A program made the translations under genes and the position numbers. 64,000 nucleotides of DNA from Nitrincola sp. A-D6 (GTDB lineage: Bacteria > Pseudomonadota > Gammaproteobacteria > Pseudomonadales > Balneatricaceae): contig NZ_JRLB01000015.1 of the NCBI RefSeq assembly GCF_000764495.1, forward strand, positions 19,573 through 83,572. The letters are read 5' to 3'. Below the pieces are notes generated by a model, which saw only the letters and a list, made by a program, of their open reading frames with translations, did not search any database and was not told where the DNA came from. This document shows, piece by piece, positions 19,534 through 29,315 of this stretch (positions are counted from its first letter, which is position 1; each line of letters starts with the position of its first letter).

Positions 19534-21030
19534 TCAACAGGTAAATTTAAACTGTCTTATATGTCGATTGAACTCAGCAATCCCTTGATCTGGATGAAGG
19601 TGTGCTTGATGCGCTTCAAGCTGATCGCGAGCCTCACCGTAATCCAGCCAATCGATGGAAGCACTGTAGTGCTGCAATTGATAAAACACTTTTGCCAATG
19701 TCTTAAAACGGCCTTCACGCGAAGCCTGTCTAAGCCCATTAAGATAGCTTTCACGATGCACCGTTGGCACAAGTAGCTTGTACTGCTCATCCGCATGCAG
19801 CTCAGCGTTCATCATAATCCGTGACACTCTTCCGTTTCCATCATCGAATGGATGACACTCTGCGATTAAAAATTGCATAAAGATTGCCCGTGGCATGCCA
19901 ACCGGCAGGTTTTGATATAACGAAAACCCTTGAGTCAGCGTGCCAATAACATCCTTTGGTGATACGAAAACCGTTCCCCCAGCCTGATTACCCATTTCTT
20001 TTAACTGTCCAGGATGTTTGTCTGGACGCTCAGCCATAAGATCAGCATGCCTTTCCTGCAAAATCTGAATAAATTCACTAGCCGAACCAGGAGTACGCGA
20101 CATCTCTTGATAGTCACTCACCTGATTAAAGACCGACAAAACATCATGGCTATCCGCATGTCTATTCACAATCATAGACTTAGAGAAAATGATCTTTTCG
20201 GCTTCATCGAGCCGAAATTCCGTGCCTTCAATATAATTGGAGAAATAGCTCTCAAAAAAAGCAAAATTTCGCCATGAAGCTTGATTATACTGGTAGGCCA
20301 CATGAGTAAATGTGCACTGCTTTAGAAACAGGGACAGTTGCTTCAATAAATTAACGCGGTCCTGATCATAAGGCTCATTACGCGCTGTTGCGATTGCAAG
20401 CTCTGAAGTTAATACACCCTCAGCAGGGCGCGATGCTAACAGAGCAGAAATCATACTCACGAGAGGATCTAAACCAGACTCCAACCCACAGGCTTGAGCC
20501 GATGCCTTGGCTTCATCACGTATCCTATTGAGTTCAGCCTCACCATTTCGCCTTGAAAGGATTTTACACAGCCTGTCCTCGACCCATGAAGCACCCAAAC
20601 TTTTCTCAACACCACCCTGTTTACGACTCGGCAACAAGTTCTCTAACAATTGGCGTGTTGGGTTACTGTTCTGAATCTGAGCCAAAGTGCGCGTGGTCAT
20701 AACCTGGGTATTTCCAGGTAATACATGAATAACAAGTGAAGAAGCTACCGCGATTTTGTATCTTGATTTAGTATCAGCAACAACAAATACCTGACCATCA
20801 ACAGGCGTCATTTCGAATGCCGTCCGATAAGCTAAAATAGCATCCGGTTTAAGGAAACTGACTATATCGGCCCAGCGAAGCTTAATCAGTGGCTCTATTT
20901 CATCAAAAGATGCATCCGTATAAATCCCTTGCCTTATCCGAATTAACTGGCCTTTCTGAACCTGTTTGGATAGTGCTTTAGAGCTTGCCACATCTCTGGC
21001 AAAGAACAAATCAGCCATAAGGGCACCCAT
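19534..21030 (-). CDS. Fic-domain protein with AbiEi-like N-terminal domain
   Basis: Fic proteins transfer AMP or related groups to target proteins. The catalytic loop is complete at residues 393-404: HPFDDGNGRVSR. About 125 residues before it, SNYIEG (264-269) fits the (S/T)xxxE(G/N) autoinhibitory helix, so the enzyme is probably self-inhibited. The N-terminal ~130 residues (MADLFFARDVASSKALS, LIRIRQGIYTD) resemble the winged-helix AbiEi-type antitoxin/regulator domain, suggesting DNA binding or autoregulation. The start could be 21030 or the ATG at 21018; neither has a strong ribosome site. No separate antitoxin gene is adjacent. Fic assignment is firm, the N-terminal call moderate. Confidence 0.88.
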   Translation of the reverse strand: MGALMADLFFARDVASSKALSKQVQKGQLIRIRQGIYTDASFDEIEPLIKLRWADIVSFLKPDAILAYRTAFEMTPVDGQVFVVADTKSRYKIAVASSLVIHVLPGNTQVMTTRTLAQIQNSNPTRQLLENLLPSRKQGGVEKSLGASWVEDRLCKILSRRNGEAELNRIRDEAKASAQACGLESGLDPLVSMISALLASRPAEGVLTSELAIATARNEPYDQDRVNLLKQLSLFLKQCTFTHVAYQYNQASWRNFAFFESYFSNYIEGTEFRLDEAEKIIFSKSMIVNRHADSHDVLSVFNQVSDYQEMSRTPGSASEFIQILQERHADLMAERPDKHPGQLKEMGNQAGGTVFVSPKDVIGTLTQGFSLYQNLPVGMPRAIFMQFLIAECHPFDDGNGRVSRIMMNAELHADEQYKLLVPTVHRESYLNGLRQASREGRFKTLAKVFYQLQHYSASIDWLDYGEARDQLEAHQAHLHPDQGIAEFNRHIRQFKFTC

Positions 21031-21122
21031 TGTGATACGAATTTGAGTCGATTAAGCATCAGAATAGGTGAACTTCAGTCGATTAACAAACAAAATAGCG
21101 AATTGTAGTCGATTACTCCCCC

Positions 21123-21240
21123 TGTAGGAGCTCGCTCTGCGAGCGAACAACCTTCGCCCGGAGACCGGGCTCCCACAGACCAGGCTCCCACACACACCTT
21201 ACAACACCCCTCCTGTAGGAGCTCGCTCCGCGAGCGAACA
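21123..21240. repeat. REP-like cluster 7
   Basis: An A-B pair, a partial B end and a second A unit lie between the divergent Fic and galE genes. This is the last REP cluster before a stretch of about 42.7 kb in which I find none. Confidence 0.85.
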
Positions 21241-21245
21241 ACACT

Positions 21246-21286
21246 TGTCCTGTAGTACAATTGTTTTCAAACCCTAATACTAAAAT
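21246..21286 (+). promoter_or_regulatory. Probable galE promoter with TGTAC-type site
   Basis: TGTCCTGTAGTACA (21246-21259) matches TGTAC-N4-GTACA with one mismatch in the left arm. A TAAAAT -10 candidate lies 21 bases further (21281-21286), and TTTTCAAACCC lies between, as upstream of the VPLPA-CTERM gene at 15.4 kb. Confidence 0.4.
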
Positions 21287-21337
21287 AATCAACTGCTTGA
21301 ACTTTCCAACATGGAAGCAACGGCAAAAGGATGCGGA

Positions 21338-22357
21338 ATGACTGACACGGTACTGGTAACCGGCGGCGCAGGCTATATCGGCTCACATACCACAGTGGAA
21401 CTGCTCACGGCAGGGCATGACGTGGTGGTGTTAGACAACCTCTGCAACGCCAGCCAGGTTGCACTGGAACGTATTGAACAGATCACCGGCAAGGCACCCC
21501 ACTTTATTCAGGGTGATGTCCGTGATGCTGCCCTGCTGGATCAGGTGTTCAGCCAATACAACATCGATGCGGTACTGCACTTCGCCGGGCTCAAAGCCGT
21601 GGGCGAAAGCGTGCAGCAGCCGCTGCGCTATTACGAAAACAATGTCTACGGCTCACTGGTGCTGTGTCAGGCCATGGCCAAAGCCGGTGTGCGCAAGCTG
21701 ATTTTCAGCTCTTCAGCCACAGTATACGGTGAAGACGCCAGCATCCCCTATGTGGAAACCCAGCCCCGCGGTAAAACATCCAACCCCTATGGCACCTCCA
21801 AGGCGATGGTGGAACAACTGCTCACCGATCTGCAAATCGCCGATCCGCAATGGTCTATTGTACTGCTGCGCTATTTCAACCCCATTGGTGCACACGAGTC
21901 CGGGCTGTTAGGGGAAGACCCTCAAGGTATACCCAACAACCTGCTGCCCTACATTGCCCAGGTCGCCATAGGCCGCCTGGCCGAACTGTCCATCTATGGC
22001 GGCGACTACCCGACACAAGATGGCAGCTGTGAACGCGACTACCTGCATGTGGTTGACCTGGCCCTGGGGCATCTGCAATCCATGCAGAAACTGACAACCC
22101 CGGGCTTACATATTTACAACCTGGGAACCGGCCAGCCAGTATCCGTACTGACCATGGTCAAGGCCTTTGAAAAAGTGGCGCAAAAACCACTGCCCTACCG
22201 CATCACAGCACGCCGCGCTGGCGACCTGCCTGCCTTCTGGGCCAATGCCGACAAGGCACAACAAGAATTAGGCTGGAAAGCCACACGCCCACTCGACGCC
22301 ATGTTGGAAGACACCTGGCGCTGGCAAACTCAGAATCCGCAAGGTTTCTCCAAATAA
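21338..22357 (+). CDS. galE: UDP-glucose 4-epimerase
   Basis: GalE interconverts UDP-glucose and UDP-galactose in the cytoplasm. The NAD-binding GGAGYIGSH is at residues 8-16 and the catalytic YGTSK (YxxxK) with upstream SSSATVYG is present; the C-terminal region has the usual ARRAGDLP and WANADKA segments. The 339-residue length is normal. ATG at 21338 follows AAGGA; a longer in-frame start at 21311 would add residues absent from the family. It heads the plus-strand run galE-pgi-sugar dehydrogenase homologue, all supplying or resembling EPS sugar-nucleotide enzymes. Confidence 0.95.
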   Translation: MTDTVLVTGGAGYIGSHTTVELLTAGHDVVVLDNLCNASQVALERIEQITGKAPHFIQGDVRDAALLDQVFSQYNIDAVLHFAGLKAVGESVQQPLRYYENNVYGSLVLCQAMAKAGVRKLIFSSSATVYGEDASIPYVETQPRGKTSNPYGTSKAMVEQLLTDLQIADPQWSIVLLRYFNPIGAHESGLLGEDPQGIPNNLLPYIAQVAIGRLAELSIYGGDYPTQDGSCERDYLHVVDLALGHLQSMQKLTTPGLHIYNLGTGQPVSVLTMVKAFEKVAQKPLPYRITARRAGDLPAFWANADKAQQELGWKATRPLDAMLEDTWRWQTQNPQGFSK

Positions 22358-22465
22358 AACATGCGTTTATAAAATGCTGGTTCTAAGCAAATTATCGCAG
22401 TAGAATGACTAATTGCTGCATTGCAAAAAATTACGGACCAGAAAACCAAGGGAGTTGTCACAAGC

Positions 22466-24101
22466 ATGAATGTATTTGCGACAGAAGCGGGCACAGACCT
22501 ATACGAACATGCCACGGTCATGGGCAAAGCCATATCGCTTCGCTATTTCAGCAGAACAACAAGCGTTTTGAAGATTTCAGTTACAGCATCCCTGGCCTGT
22601 TGCTGGACCTTTCCAAGCAACGCATCACCGCCGAAACCTTACAACTGCTTTGTGAACTGGCGCGTGAAAAACAGCTCAAACAGTGGATTGAAGATCTCTA
22701 CAACGGCGAAAAAATCAACACCTCCGAAGACCGCCCGGCACTTCATACGGCCCTGCGTACACCGGCTGACCAAAGCCTGAATGTCGATGGTGAAGACATC
22801 ATCGTCCCGATCCATGAAAACCTCAGCCGCATGGAAACACTGGTTAACTGCATCCATGCTGGCCAATGGCTGGGTTGTACCGGTCATCCTATCGACACCA
22901 TTGTAAACATCGGCGTGGGTGGCTCCGATCTTGGCCCGTTTATGGCCTGCAAGGCTCTGGGCGAATTCACCACAAAAAGCAGCCGCAAGGTAGACATCCA
23001 CTTCGTCTCCTCGATGGATGGCAGTCATATCTCCAGCCTGCTGGACAGACTCAACCCCACCCGCACCCTGTTTGTGATTTCATCGAAATCCTTCACCACC
23101 ATCGATACCCTGGCCAACGCTGATACCGCCAAAGAATGGCTCAAGCGTGCCGATCAACATGAAGGCATGGCTGAAGCTCTGATCATCAAACGTCACTTTA
23201 TCGGGGTATCAGCCACACCCAAGCGCATGATCGAGTGGGGCATCCCGGAGTCCAACCACCTGTATTTCTGGGAATGGACCGGTGGACGTTACTCCATGTG
23301 GTCTACTATTGGTCTGCCCATTGCACTACGTATCGGCATGCAGGGGTTTCGTGACATGTTGGCAGGTGCTCACGCCATGGATACACATTTCCGTAACACC
23401 GAGTTTGAAGCCAACCTGCCGGTATTGCTTGCCCTCACCGGTATCTGGAACATCAACTTCCTCGGTATTACCGCCCACGCCATCCTGCCTTACGATGGCC
23501 GCCTGAGCCACCTGCCCAGCTACCTGGAACAGCTGGAAATGGAAAGTAACGGTAAAAACACCACCCGCAGCAACGAAATGGTGGGCTACAACACCTGTCC
23601 GGTACTCTGGGGTGAAATCGGCACCAACGCCCAGCATGCCTTTTACCAGTTGCTGCATCAGGGTACGATTCCGGTTATGTGTGACTTCATTACCTGCTCC
23701 ACACGCTATGAAGGGCCCAACAACATTGAGCTGAAACACCAACACCAGCTCAACCTGTCCAACTGCCTGGCGCAATCACAAATTCTGGCACTGGGCGATA
23801 CGGTGATTGAAGGGGCCGAACACTCCCCTCCGCATAAACGCTACCGGGGCAACCAGCCTTGCTCTACCCTGTTGCTGGATAAACTGACACCTGAAACCTT
23901 CGGTGCCCTGATCGCACTCTATGAGCACAAGGTATTCGTCCAGTCAGTGATCTGGAACATCAACCCTTTGACCAATGGGGTGTAGAACTGGGTAAAACTA
24001 TCGCCACCGGCTTACTGCCAGCACTGGACGGGTCAAGCGAAAGCGTGTCACTCGACAGCTCCACACGCGGCCTGATCAACCACATCAACACCAAGCGCTG
24101 A
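22466..24101 (+). CDS. pgi: Glucose-6-phosphate isomerase (two frame breaks)
   Basis: Pgi interconverts glucose 6-phosphate and fructose 6-phosphate, linking glycolysis to both the glucose- and mannose-based precursors. [64 protein letters not shown] and [14 protein letters not shown] are all recognisable. ATG at 22466 begins [22 protein letters not shown], which joins [17 protein letters not shown] in another frame if one C is added at 22530-22531. Near the end, [13 protein letters not shown] is restored by one T at 23967-23969, and the gene then runs to TGA at 24101. Both breaks lie in short homopolymers. Family identity is certain. Confidence 0.93.
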
Positions 24102-24129
24102 GCCAACTAGAATATGCCTGGAGGGCAGA

Positions 24130-25410
24130 ATGAAAATTGCAGTATGGGGAAGTGAATTAATTGGCTGGACCGCCGCCACCGCCTTTGCCGAATTTGGTAA
24201 TCAGGTACACGTCAACCAGATGCCGGACAGCAAACAAAGCCTCGGCGAACAATCCGAATCCAACAGCATTCTATTTAACGAACCCGGCTTGTTATCACAC
24301 GTTAAAGCACAATATGACCTGGGTAATCTGACCTTTGGCGATCCCGATGCCGCACTGAACTGCCCAATTCAAATACTGGCACTGCATCCGGATCAGTTTC
24401 CGCTTGCAAAGACCATTATTCAGCGGGTAAACCAACAGTCCCAGCCAGAACAACTGGTAGTCATAAACTACTCCACCTTTGGCCTTGGAGCCACTGACGA
24501 ACTGGCTACCCTGCTGGATACAGACAAACAACAGGCCATTGCCTATATCCCCGATCAGCTCTCCGAAGGCAGCGCCTACGACAACTTCATCATAGCGAAA
24601 ACGCTTGTGATCGGCTGTCAAAGCAATGAAGCCAATAAAGTCATCAAGGCATTGTATAAGCCTTTCAGCCGCTCGCTGGAACAGATGATGATCGTCAAGC
24701 GTCGCGAAGCTGAGTTCATGAAATTTGCCGTTAACGGGATGTTGGCTCTAAGGCTTGGCTATATTAACGAATTGGCCAACCTCGCCGACCTGTTGAATAT
24801 CGACATAGACACGATTACTTCCGGTATGGGAAGCGACCCGCGTATCGGTAAGCATTATCTGGCTCCTGGTTGCGGTTTCGGTGGGGCACATTTCAGCAAA
24901 TCCATCCAGAACATGGCCGAACTGCTGAAAACCAACCGCAACTCCATAATTCTGAACACCCTGCTGGAAGAGAATGAAAAACAGAAAGTACTGCCCTTCC
25001 GTAAACTCTGGCGACACTACAAAGCCGATGTTACCGACCTGAAAGTTGCCGTATGGGGCCTGTCATTCAAACCCAACACCGCCAGCATCCAGAATGCCCC
25101 CAGCCTGCAGGTAGTCGAAACCCTGCTGGCACAAGGCTGCAAAGTTCATGCACATGACCCACAAGCCATGATGAACTTCGCCAAACGCTTTCCATCCACC
25201 GGCCAAATCGCCTACTACAACAATGCGATAGAAACGCTTAAAGATGCCGATGCGCTGATCATCCTCACCGAATGGAATGAGTACTGGTCACCCGACTACT
25301 ACCTGATGCTGAAACTGATGAAAAATCCAGTCATTATCGATGGAAGAAACATTATGGATAAGGAGCTTATGGAGAGTTTTGGGTTTGTTTATTATGGGGT
25401 GGGGAGATGA
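24130..25410 (+). CDS. UDP-glucose/GDP-mannose dehydrogenase homologue lacking the catalytic Cys
   Basis: The whole three-domain layout of nucleotide-sugar 6-dehydrogenases is visible in 426 residues: Rossmann start MKIAVWGSELIG, central EFMKFAVNGMLALRLGYINE, and C-terminal VWGLSFKPNTASIQNAPS, LIILTEWNEYW and IDGRNIMD. However, the active-site loop that reads GGSCFPKD in active enzymes is GGAHFSKS here (His254 at the Cys position), and the NAD-binding GxGYVG is GSELIG. A cysteine sits 6 residues earlier (GCGFGG). The gene is intact, with GGAGG before its ATG, so this is probably a maintained pseudoenzyme or an enzyme with altered chemistry rather than a relic. The next gene overlaps it by 4 bases. 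Confidence 0.8.
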   Translation: MKIAVWGSELIGWTAATAFAEFGNQVHVNQMPDSKQSLGEQSESNSILFNEPGLLSHVKAQYDLGNLTFGDPDAALNCPIQILALHPDQFPLAKTIIQRVNQQSQPEQLVVINYSTFGLGATDELATLLDTDKQQAIAYIPDQLSEGSAYDNFIIAKTLVIGCQSNEANKVIKALYKPFSRSLEQMMIVKRREAEFMKFAVNGMLALRLGYINELANLADLLNIDIDTITSGMGSDPRIGKHYLAPGCGFGGAHFSKSIQNMAELLKTNRNSIILNTLLEENEKQKVLPFRKLWRHYKADVTDLKVAVWGLSFKPNTASIQNAPSLQVVETLLAQGCKVHAHDPQAMMNFAKRFPSTGQIAYYNNAIETLKDADALIILTEWNEYWSPDYYLMLKLMKNPVIIDGRNIMDKELMESFGFVYYGVGR

Positions 25411-26384
25411 GCACTGCAGCCAGCACCCCAAAACCTATAAATCACGACCTACCCACCCTACTCAGACTCTGTGCCATTACACTAATTGTATCGGGGCATT
25501 TTGGCCTGTTTGAATATGGTGGAGGCGGTGCAGCACTTTTAATGGTGATCGTTGGATATAATATAGCCACGTTTAAACTCTCAAAAGTACTAAAGACGGA
25601 CAGCATAATGCCTGTGGCGATGATGATCATAAAGGTTATGATACCAACCATAGCTTATGTATTATTCATTCAATTGTATTACGGCTCTTTCAGACTCGTT
25701 GATGTTCTTCTTGTGGCGAACTTTGTAGAAGCACGTCACCCTATGGGTTTTTCCTACTGGTTTATTGAAGTTTACATACAAATTCAACTTATCCTGTTGT
25801 TACTATTAGCGCTCCCACAAGTAAGAGCGTTACTTAATAAAAATAGAAAACTAACAAGCTATGCTTTTGTAGCCATAGCTGTACTAACTTTTATAGTATG
25901 CGATGCCATATGGGATACACATCACCTATACAGAAGATTGCCGTGGTTAATGATGTGGTTGATTGCTTTTGGCTTTGCAGCAAGATTTACAGAGACTCTT
26001 ACGGAAAAATCAGCACTGACTACTGCATTTATAATATCGGCCTACATCTTTTATGGTGAAGTAAACTTATTCTTAAGTATCTCCGTAGCACTATTAATAT
26101 TCAATCCACCTCTGAGGCTACCTAGACTTACAAGTAAGGGGTTAAATTTTCTTGCAGCAGGTTCTCTTTTTATCTATCTAACACACTTTCAAACACGTGC
26201 AGTGCTAGAAAAATTAATTTTTGATAGCCCCTTACTTTATACACTACTTGCAATTTTAATAGGCGCAACAATATTCAATATATACAACAAAATTATAAAT
26301 AAAAAAATATTAGAAGCCATTATATTAGATGACAAAGCCACAAGCCAATCAACTCAAGCCAATGAAAAGAATAGCATTCGATGA
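25407..26384 (+). CDS. Acyltransferase-3-like membrane protein
   Basis: A 325-residue polytopic inner-membrane protein with about ten hydrophobic segments. The start TLLRLCAITLIVSGHFGLFEYGGGGA has the R...(S/H)H pattern of acyltransferase family 3, which moves acetyl or other acyl groups across the membrane to surface glycans. It overlaps the preceding dehydrogenase homologue as ATGA, implying translational coupling. From about 25.5 kb the DNA becomes clearly AT-rich, unlike galE and pgi, a usual sign of laterally acquired surface-polysaccharide genes. Acceptor sugar and acyl donor cannot be told from the sequence. Confidence 0.7.
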   Translation: MSTAASTPKPINHDLPTLLRLCAITLIVSGHFGLFEYGGGGAALLMVIVGYNIATFKLSKVLKTDSIMPVAMMIIKVMIPTIAYVLFIQLYYGSFRLVDVLLVANFVEARHPMGFSYWFIEVYIQIQLILLLLLALPQVRALLNKNRKLTSYAFVAIAVLTFIVCDAIWDTHHLYRRLPWLMMWLIAFGFAARFTETLTEKSALTTAFIISAYIFYGEVNLFLSISVALLIFNPPLRLPRLTSKGLNFLAAGSLFIYLTHFQTRAVLEKLIFDSPLLYTLLAILIGATIFNIYNKIINKKILEAIILDDKATSQSTQANEKNSIR

Positions 26385-26402
26385 TTTATATAAGGTATAG
26401 TG

Positions 26403-27497
26403 ATGAAAAACACACTATCTGAATTAGCTCGTGGTCGAGATAATAACTTTAATCTATTGCGAGCAATTGCTGCAATTCTTGTTCTTTACAGCCATAGTTT
26501 TGCTCTTGTTGTGGGCTCAGCAGATGCAGAGCCTCTGAAAACATCTCTTGGAATCACTTGGGGATACATAGCAGTAGATGTTTTCTTTATAACTAGTGGA
26601 TTTCTTATTATAGGAAGTTATTATTCAAGGAATAATGTATTAAGTTTTACTTGGGCAAGAATATTACGAATATTCCCTGGATTATTTATATCCGTATTAT
26701 TTTGCGCTTTTGTAGTTGGATTGTTATTTACAACACTTGATAAATTTGACTACCTTACTCACCCACAAACTTATAAATTTATTGTTAAAAATTCATTATT
26801 ATTTTTTGGAATAGAATATAGACTTCCGAATGTATTTACCGAACTACCCTGGAGCCATGCTGTAAATGGTTCGCTTTGGACCCTTCCTCACGAAGTTAAA
26901 ATGTATGCAATACTAGCGGCAACATTAGTAACAGCAACTTTTATAAGTAAAAAAATATTTTCTTTTCAAACAAATAATTTAGTAATTGCGATTACAGTCA
27001 TCGCCCTCATATTGCATATTATTAATATTTTTTTTCCGATTACACATAAAAGCTCAACAAGATTATTTACAATGTTTTTTATAGGCTGCAGTATTTTTAT
27101 ATATAGAGAAAAGATAAAGCTATCCTCAAAAGTTGCATTAATAGCATTAACAGTTACTCTCATAGCTACTCTTAACAAAATTGCATTCAATTTAATATAT
27201 ATTGCAACCATACCATATTTGATTTTTTATGTAGCCTACATACCTAAAGGAAGAATTAGACAATTCAACAAACTAGGAGACTATTCATATGGCCTATATA
27301 TATACGCTTTTCCAATACAACAGTCGCTAATCGCATTTTTTCCAAACATAAGTATTTATCAGATGATAGCCTTATCATTAATAATAACTTTCCTATTCGC
27401 ACTATTCTCTTGGCATTGCATAGAAAAGAAATTCTTGAAACTAAAAATATCAACACGTAAAGAAGAACCAAGCAAAAAAATAAATATAGCAACATAG
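26403..27497 (+). CDS. Acyltransferase family 3 protein
   Basis: The start NFNLLRAIAAILVLYSHSF contains the family's R...H signature, and GYIAVDVFFITSGFLI matches the conserved VxxFFxxSGF(L/F)I segment. About ten membrane segments follow, with the typical basic C-terminal tail. ATG at 26403 follows AAGGT; a GTG directly before it is the alternative. AT-rich like its neighbours. It probably O-acylates a glycan at the inner membrane and may act together with the following SGNH gene, as the two functions are often paired or fused in this family. Confidence 0.82.
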   Translation: MKNTLSELARGRDNNFNLLRAIAAILVLYSHSFALVVGSADAEPLKTSLGITWGYIAVDVFFITSGFLIIGSYYSRNNVLSFTWARILRIFPGLFISVLFCAFVVGLLFTTLDKFDYLTHPQTYKFIVKNSLLFFGIEYRLPNVFTELPWSHAVNGSLWTLPHEVKMYAILAATLVTATFISKKIFSFQTNNLVIAITVIALILHIINIFFPITHKSSTRLFTMFFIGCSIFIYREKIKLSSKVALIALTVTLIATLNKIAFNLIYIATIPYLIFYVAYIPKGRIRQFNKLGDYSYGLYIYAFPIQQSLIAFFPNISIYQMIALSLIITFLFALFSWHCIEKKFLKLKISTRKEEPSKKINIAT

Positions 27498-27510
27498 CCC
27501 ACAAAAAAAA

Positions 27511-28224
27511 ATGAAAAAATTATTATTTAGTCTATATATATTAGCTCTACACTTAGCATTTATTTTTATAATAATAAATACTAATTTTATTGAAAAAATA
27601 ATAAATAAAGTATCTACAAATAAATTATCAATGGAAGTAACCTTCTCTCCATACTACTTCAGGACACTCAATCAACACTTAGCTATGGATGCACAGCACC
27701 CCGAAGGAATAAATCTATTTATTGGCGACAGTTTTATTCAAGGACTATCTACAGCAGCAATATTAAGCCCTTCCGCAAATTATGGAATAAGTGCAGATAC
27801 AACTTATGGACTACTCAATAGATTAAAAAAATACAAATCCATAGAAAAATCTGACAAAATTATAATATCAATTGGAATAAATGATATTTTATCTGGAAAC
27901 AAAGACCAAGAAATAATAAATAATTACAAAAAAATTATAGAACAATTATTAAATCATAAAAGTATTTTCATAAACTCAATATTTCCCGTATCAATAAATA
28001 CTGACCCAAATGGGTTATTAAACTCAAGGATAGATTTATTAAATAGTAAAATTGAGCTTTTAACTAAGGGAAAAGTCAATATTAATTATATAAATATTAA
28101 AGATCATATAAGAAACAGCGACGCATATTTAAGCGGAAATTTTTATATCGAAGACGGGCTACACCTCAGCGTAGATGGATATAATGAATGGATTGAAATA
28201 TTAAAAAATTATATATATCCATAA
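27511..28224 (+). CDS. SGNH/GDSL-type hydrolase, membrane-anchored
   Basis: After an N-terminal hydrophobic anchor (LLFSLYILALHLAFIFIII) the protein shows the SGNH blocks in order: LFIGDSF with the nucleophile Ser, the Gly in NYGISADTTYG, GINDIL with the Asn, and DGLHLSVDGY with the Asp-x-x-His. It is probably a periplasmic esterase or acyl-transferring partner of the acyltransferase encoded 13 bases upstream. It is very AT-rich and Asn/Lys/Ile-rich. The stop lies only 3 bases from the stop of the convergent gene, so the two long transcription units meet here. Confidence 0.8.
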   Translation: MKKLLFSLYILALHLAFIFIIINTNFIEKIINKVSTNKLSMEVTFSPYYFRTLNQHLAMDAQHPEGINLFIGDSFIQGLSTAAILSPSANYGISADTTYGLLNRLKKYKSIEKSDKIIISIGINDILSGNKDQEIINNYKKIIEQLLNHKSIFINSIFPVSINTDPNGLLNSRIDLLNSKIELLTKGKVNINYINIKDHIRNSDAYLSGNFYIEDGLHLSVDGYNEWIEILKNYIYP

Positions 28225-28227
28225 TAG

Positions 28228-29274
28228 CTATTGGTATTTACCTGCATATCTTGCGTAACAGTATAGAGAAACCAAAAGAGCAGCTGTTAGCCCTGCATTC
28301 ACATAAAACTTTTCAAAGTACAAGTCTATACTAAATGCAGATAATGCAAACACAAGAAAAATTTGAAATGTAAAAATTTCAAGAGATTTTCTACCAATTC
28401 TCTCTAAAACAACAGATCTAAACAACCATGAATATCGACCAGAAAAATAATATATAACATAACTTATAACCACAAAATTCATAAGCCTTAAAGGCCCCAA
28501 ATCCCGTTTTGAAAACAATTTATCAACATATGAAAAATCCATCACTGAAATACTCAAAGCTTCTAAAATATTCTCTTGATATCGATACAAAAGAAAAGCT
28601 AAAAACATTGTAAAAACAGCTAACCTTATAAACTTAGAGTTAATATATAAACTCTCAGAAGTTTTCATAACCCCAATCGAAAATCCAAAAACAAACAATA
28701 CTTGCCACGAATAAAAATTATATGATCCCATTCTAAAATCTAAAAAACCTAATTGAGCAAAAAACCAAATAATAAAACTTAGCAAAAACAAATAGAATGG
28801 GCCAGCAACAGCACAAACAGCAACCATAGTCGGTATGAAAATTAAAAGAACAACATAAATTGGAAGAATTTGTAAATGAGGAGAAAGATCATATAAGAAA
28901 ACGTAGCCTAACAAAGTAGGAATATAGTCTTCACTTATCAACGGAGGCCATGGCCAGTTCGCAGAAGAAAGCTCAGTCTTAAATATGAAGCCGATACCAA
29001 CCAAAACAAATACAACAAAAAAATGATATTTATATACAGTAAAAGATCGTCTAAAAACAGAACCTGAACATGATACAAAACCATTTTTTTTATATCGATT
29101 AAAATAAACAATACCAGAAACTAATCCAGATACAAAAATAAAACCCTCCATTGCAGACACAAACCCGAAAGGTTGATTGGTGAATTTTGATAAAAAGCTA
29201 TGCATATGATTCAAACATATCACAACAATCAACATTCCTCTGACGAAGTCTAACTCTGATATTCTATTTACCAT
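28228..29274 (-). CDS. OpgC-family membrane acyltransferase
   Basis: A 348-residue polytopic membrane protein. RISELDFVRGMLIVVICLNHMHSF and SAMEGFIFVSGLVSGIVYFNRY match the OpgC group, which in enteric bacteria adds succinyl groups to periplasmic glucans. In this setting the acceptor is more likely the exopolysaccharide. It is the last gene of the long minus-strand cluster and AT-rich. The true acyl group cannot be deduced. Confidence 0.75.
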   Translation of the reverse strand: MVNRISELDFVRGMLIVVICLNHMHSFLSKFTNQPFGFVSAMEGFIFVSGLVSGIVYFNRYKKNGFVSCSGSVFRRSFTVYKYHFFVVFVLVGIGFIFKTELSSANWPWPPLISEDYIPTLLGYVFLYDLSPHLQILPIYVVLLIFIPTMVAVCAVAGPFYLFLLSFIIWFFAQLGFLDFRMGSYNFYSWQVLFVFGFSIGVMKTSESLYINSKFIRLAVFTMFLAFLLYRYQENILEALSISVMDFSYVDKLFSKRDLGPLRLMNFVVISYVIYYFSGRYSWLFRSVVLERIGRKSLEIFTFQIFLVFALSAFSIDLYFEKFYVNAGLTAALLVSLYCYARYAGKYQ

Positions 29275-29315
29275 GCATAGCTACCAATTATAAAGTCTCG
29301 TCATATCATTATATT

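Noticed and set aside
22405..22465. Longer N-terminus for Pgi from an upstream ATG at 22405
   Set aside because: That frame gives a cysteine/histidine-rich peptide unlike Pgi; the ATG at 22466 in the neighbouring frame gives a normal N-terminus after one base is added.
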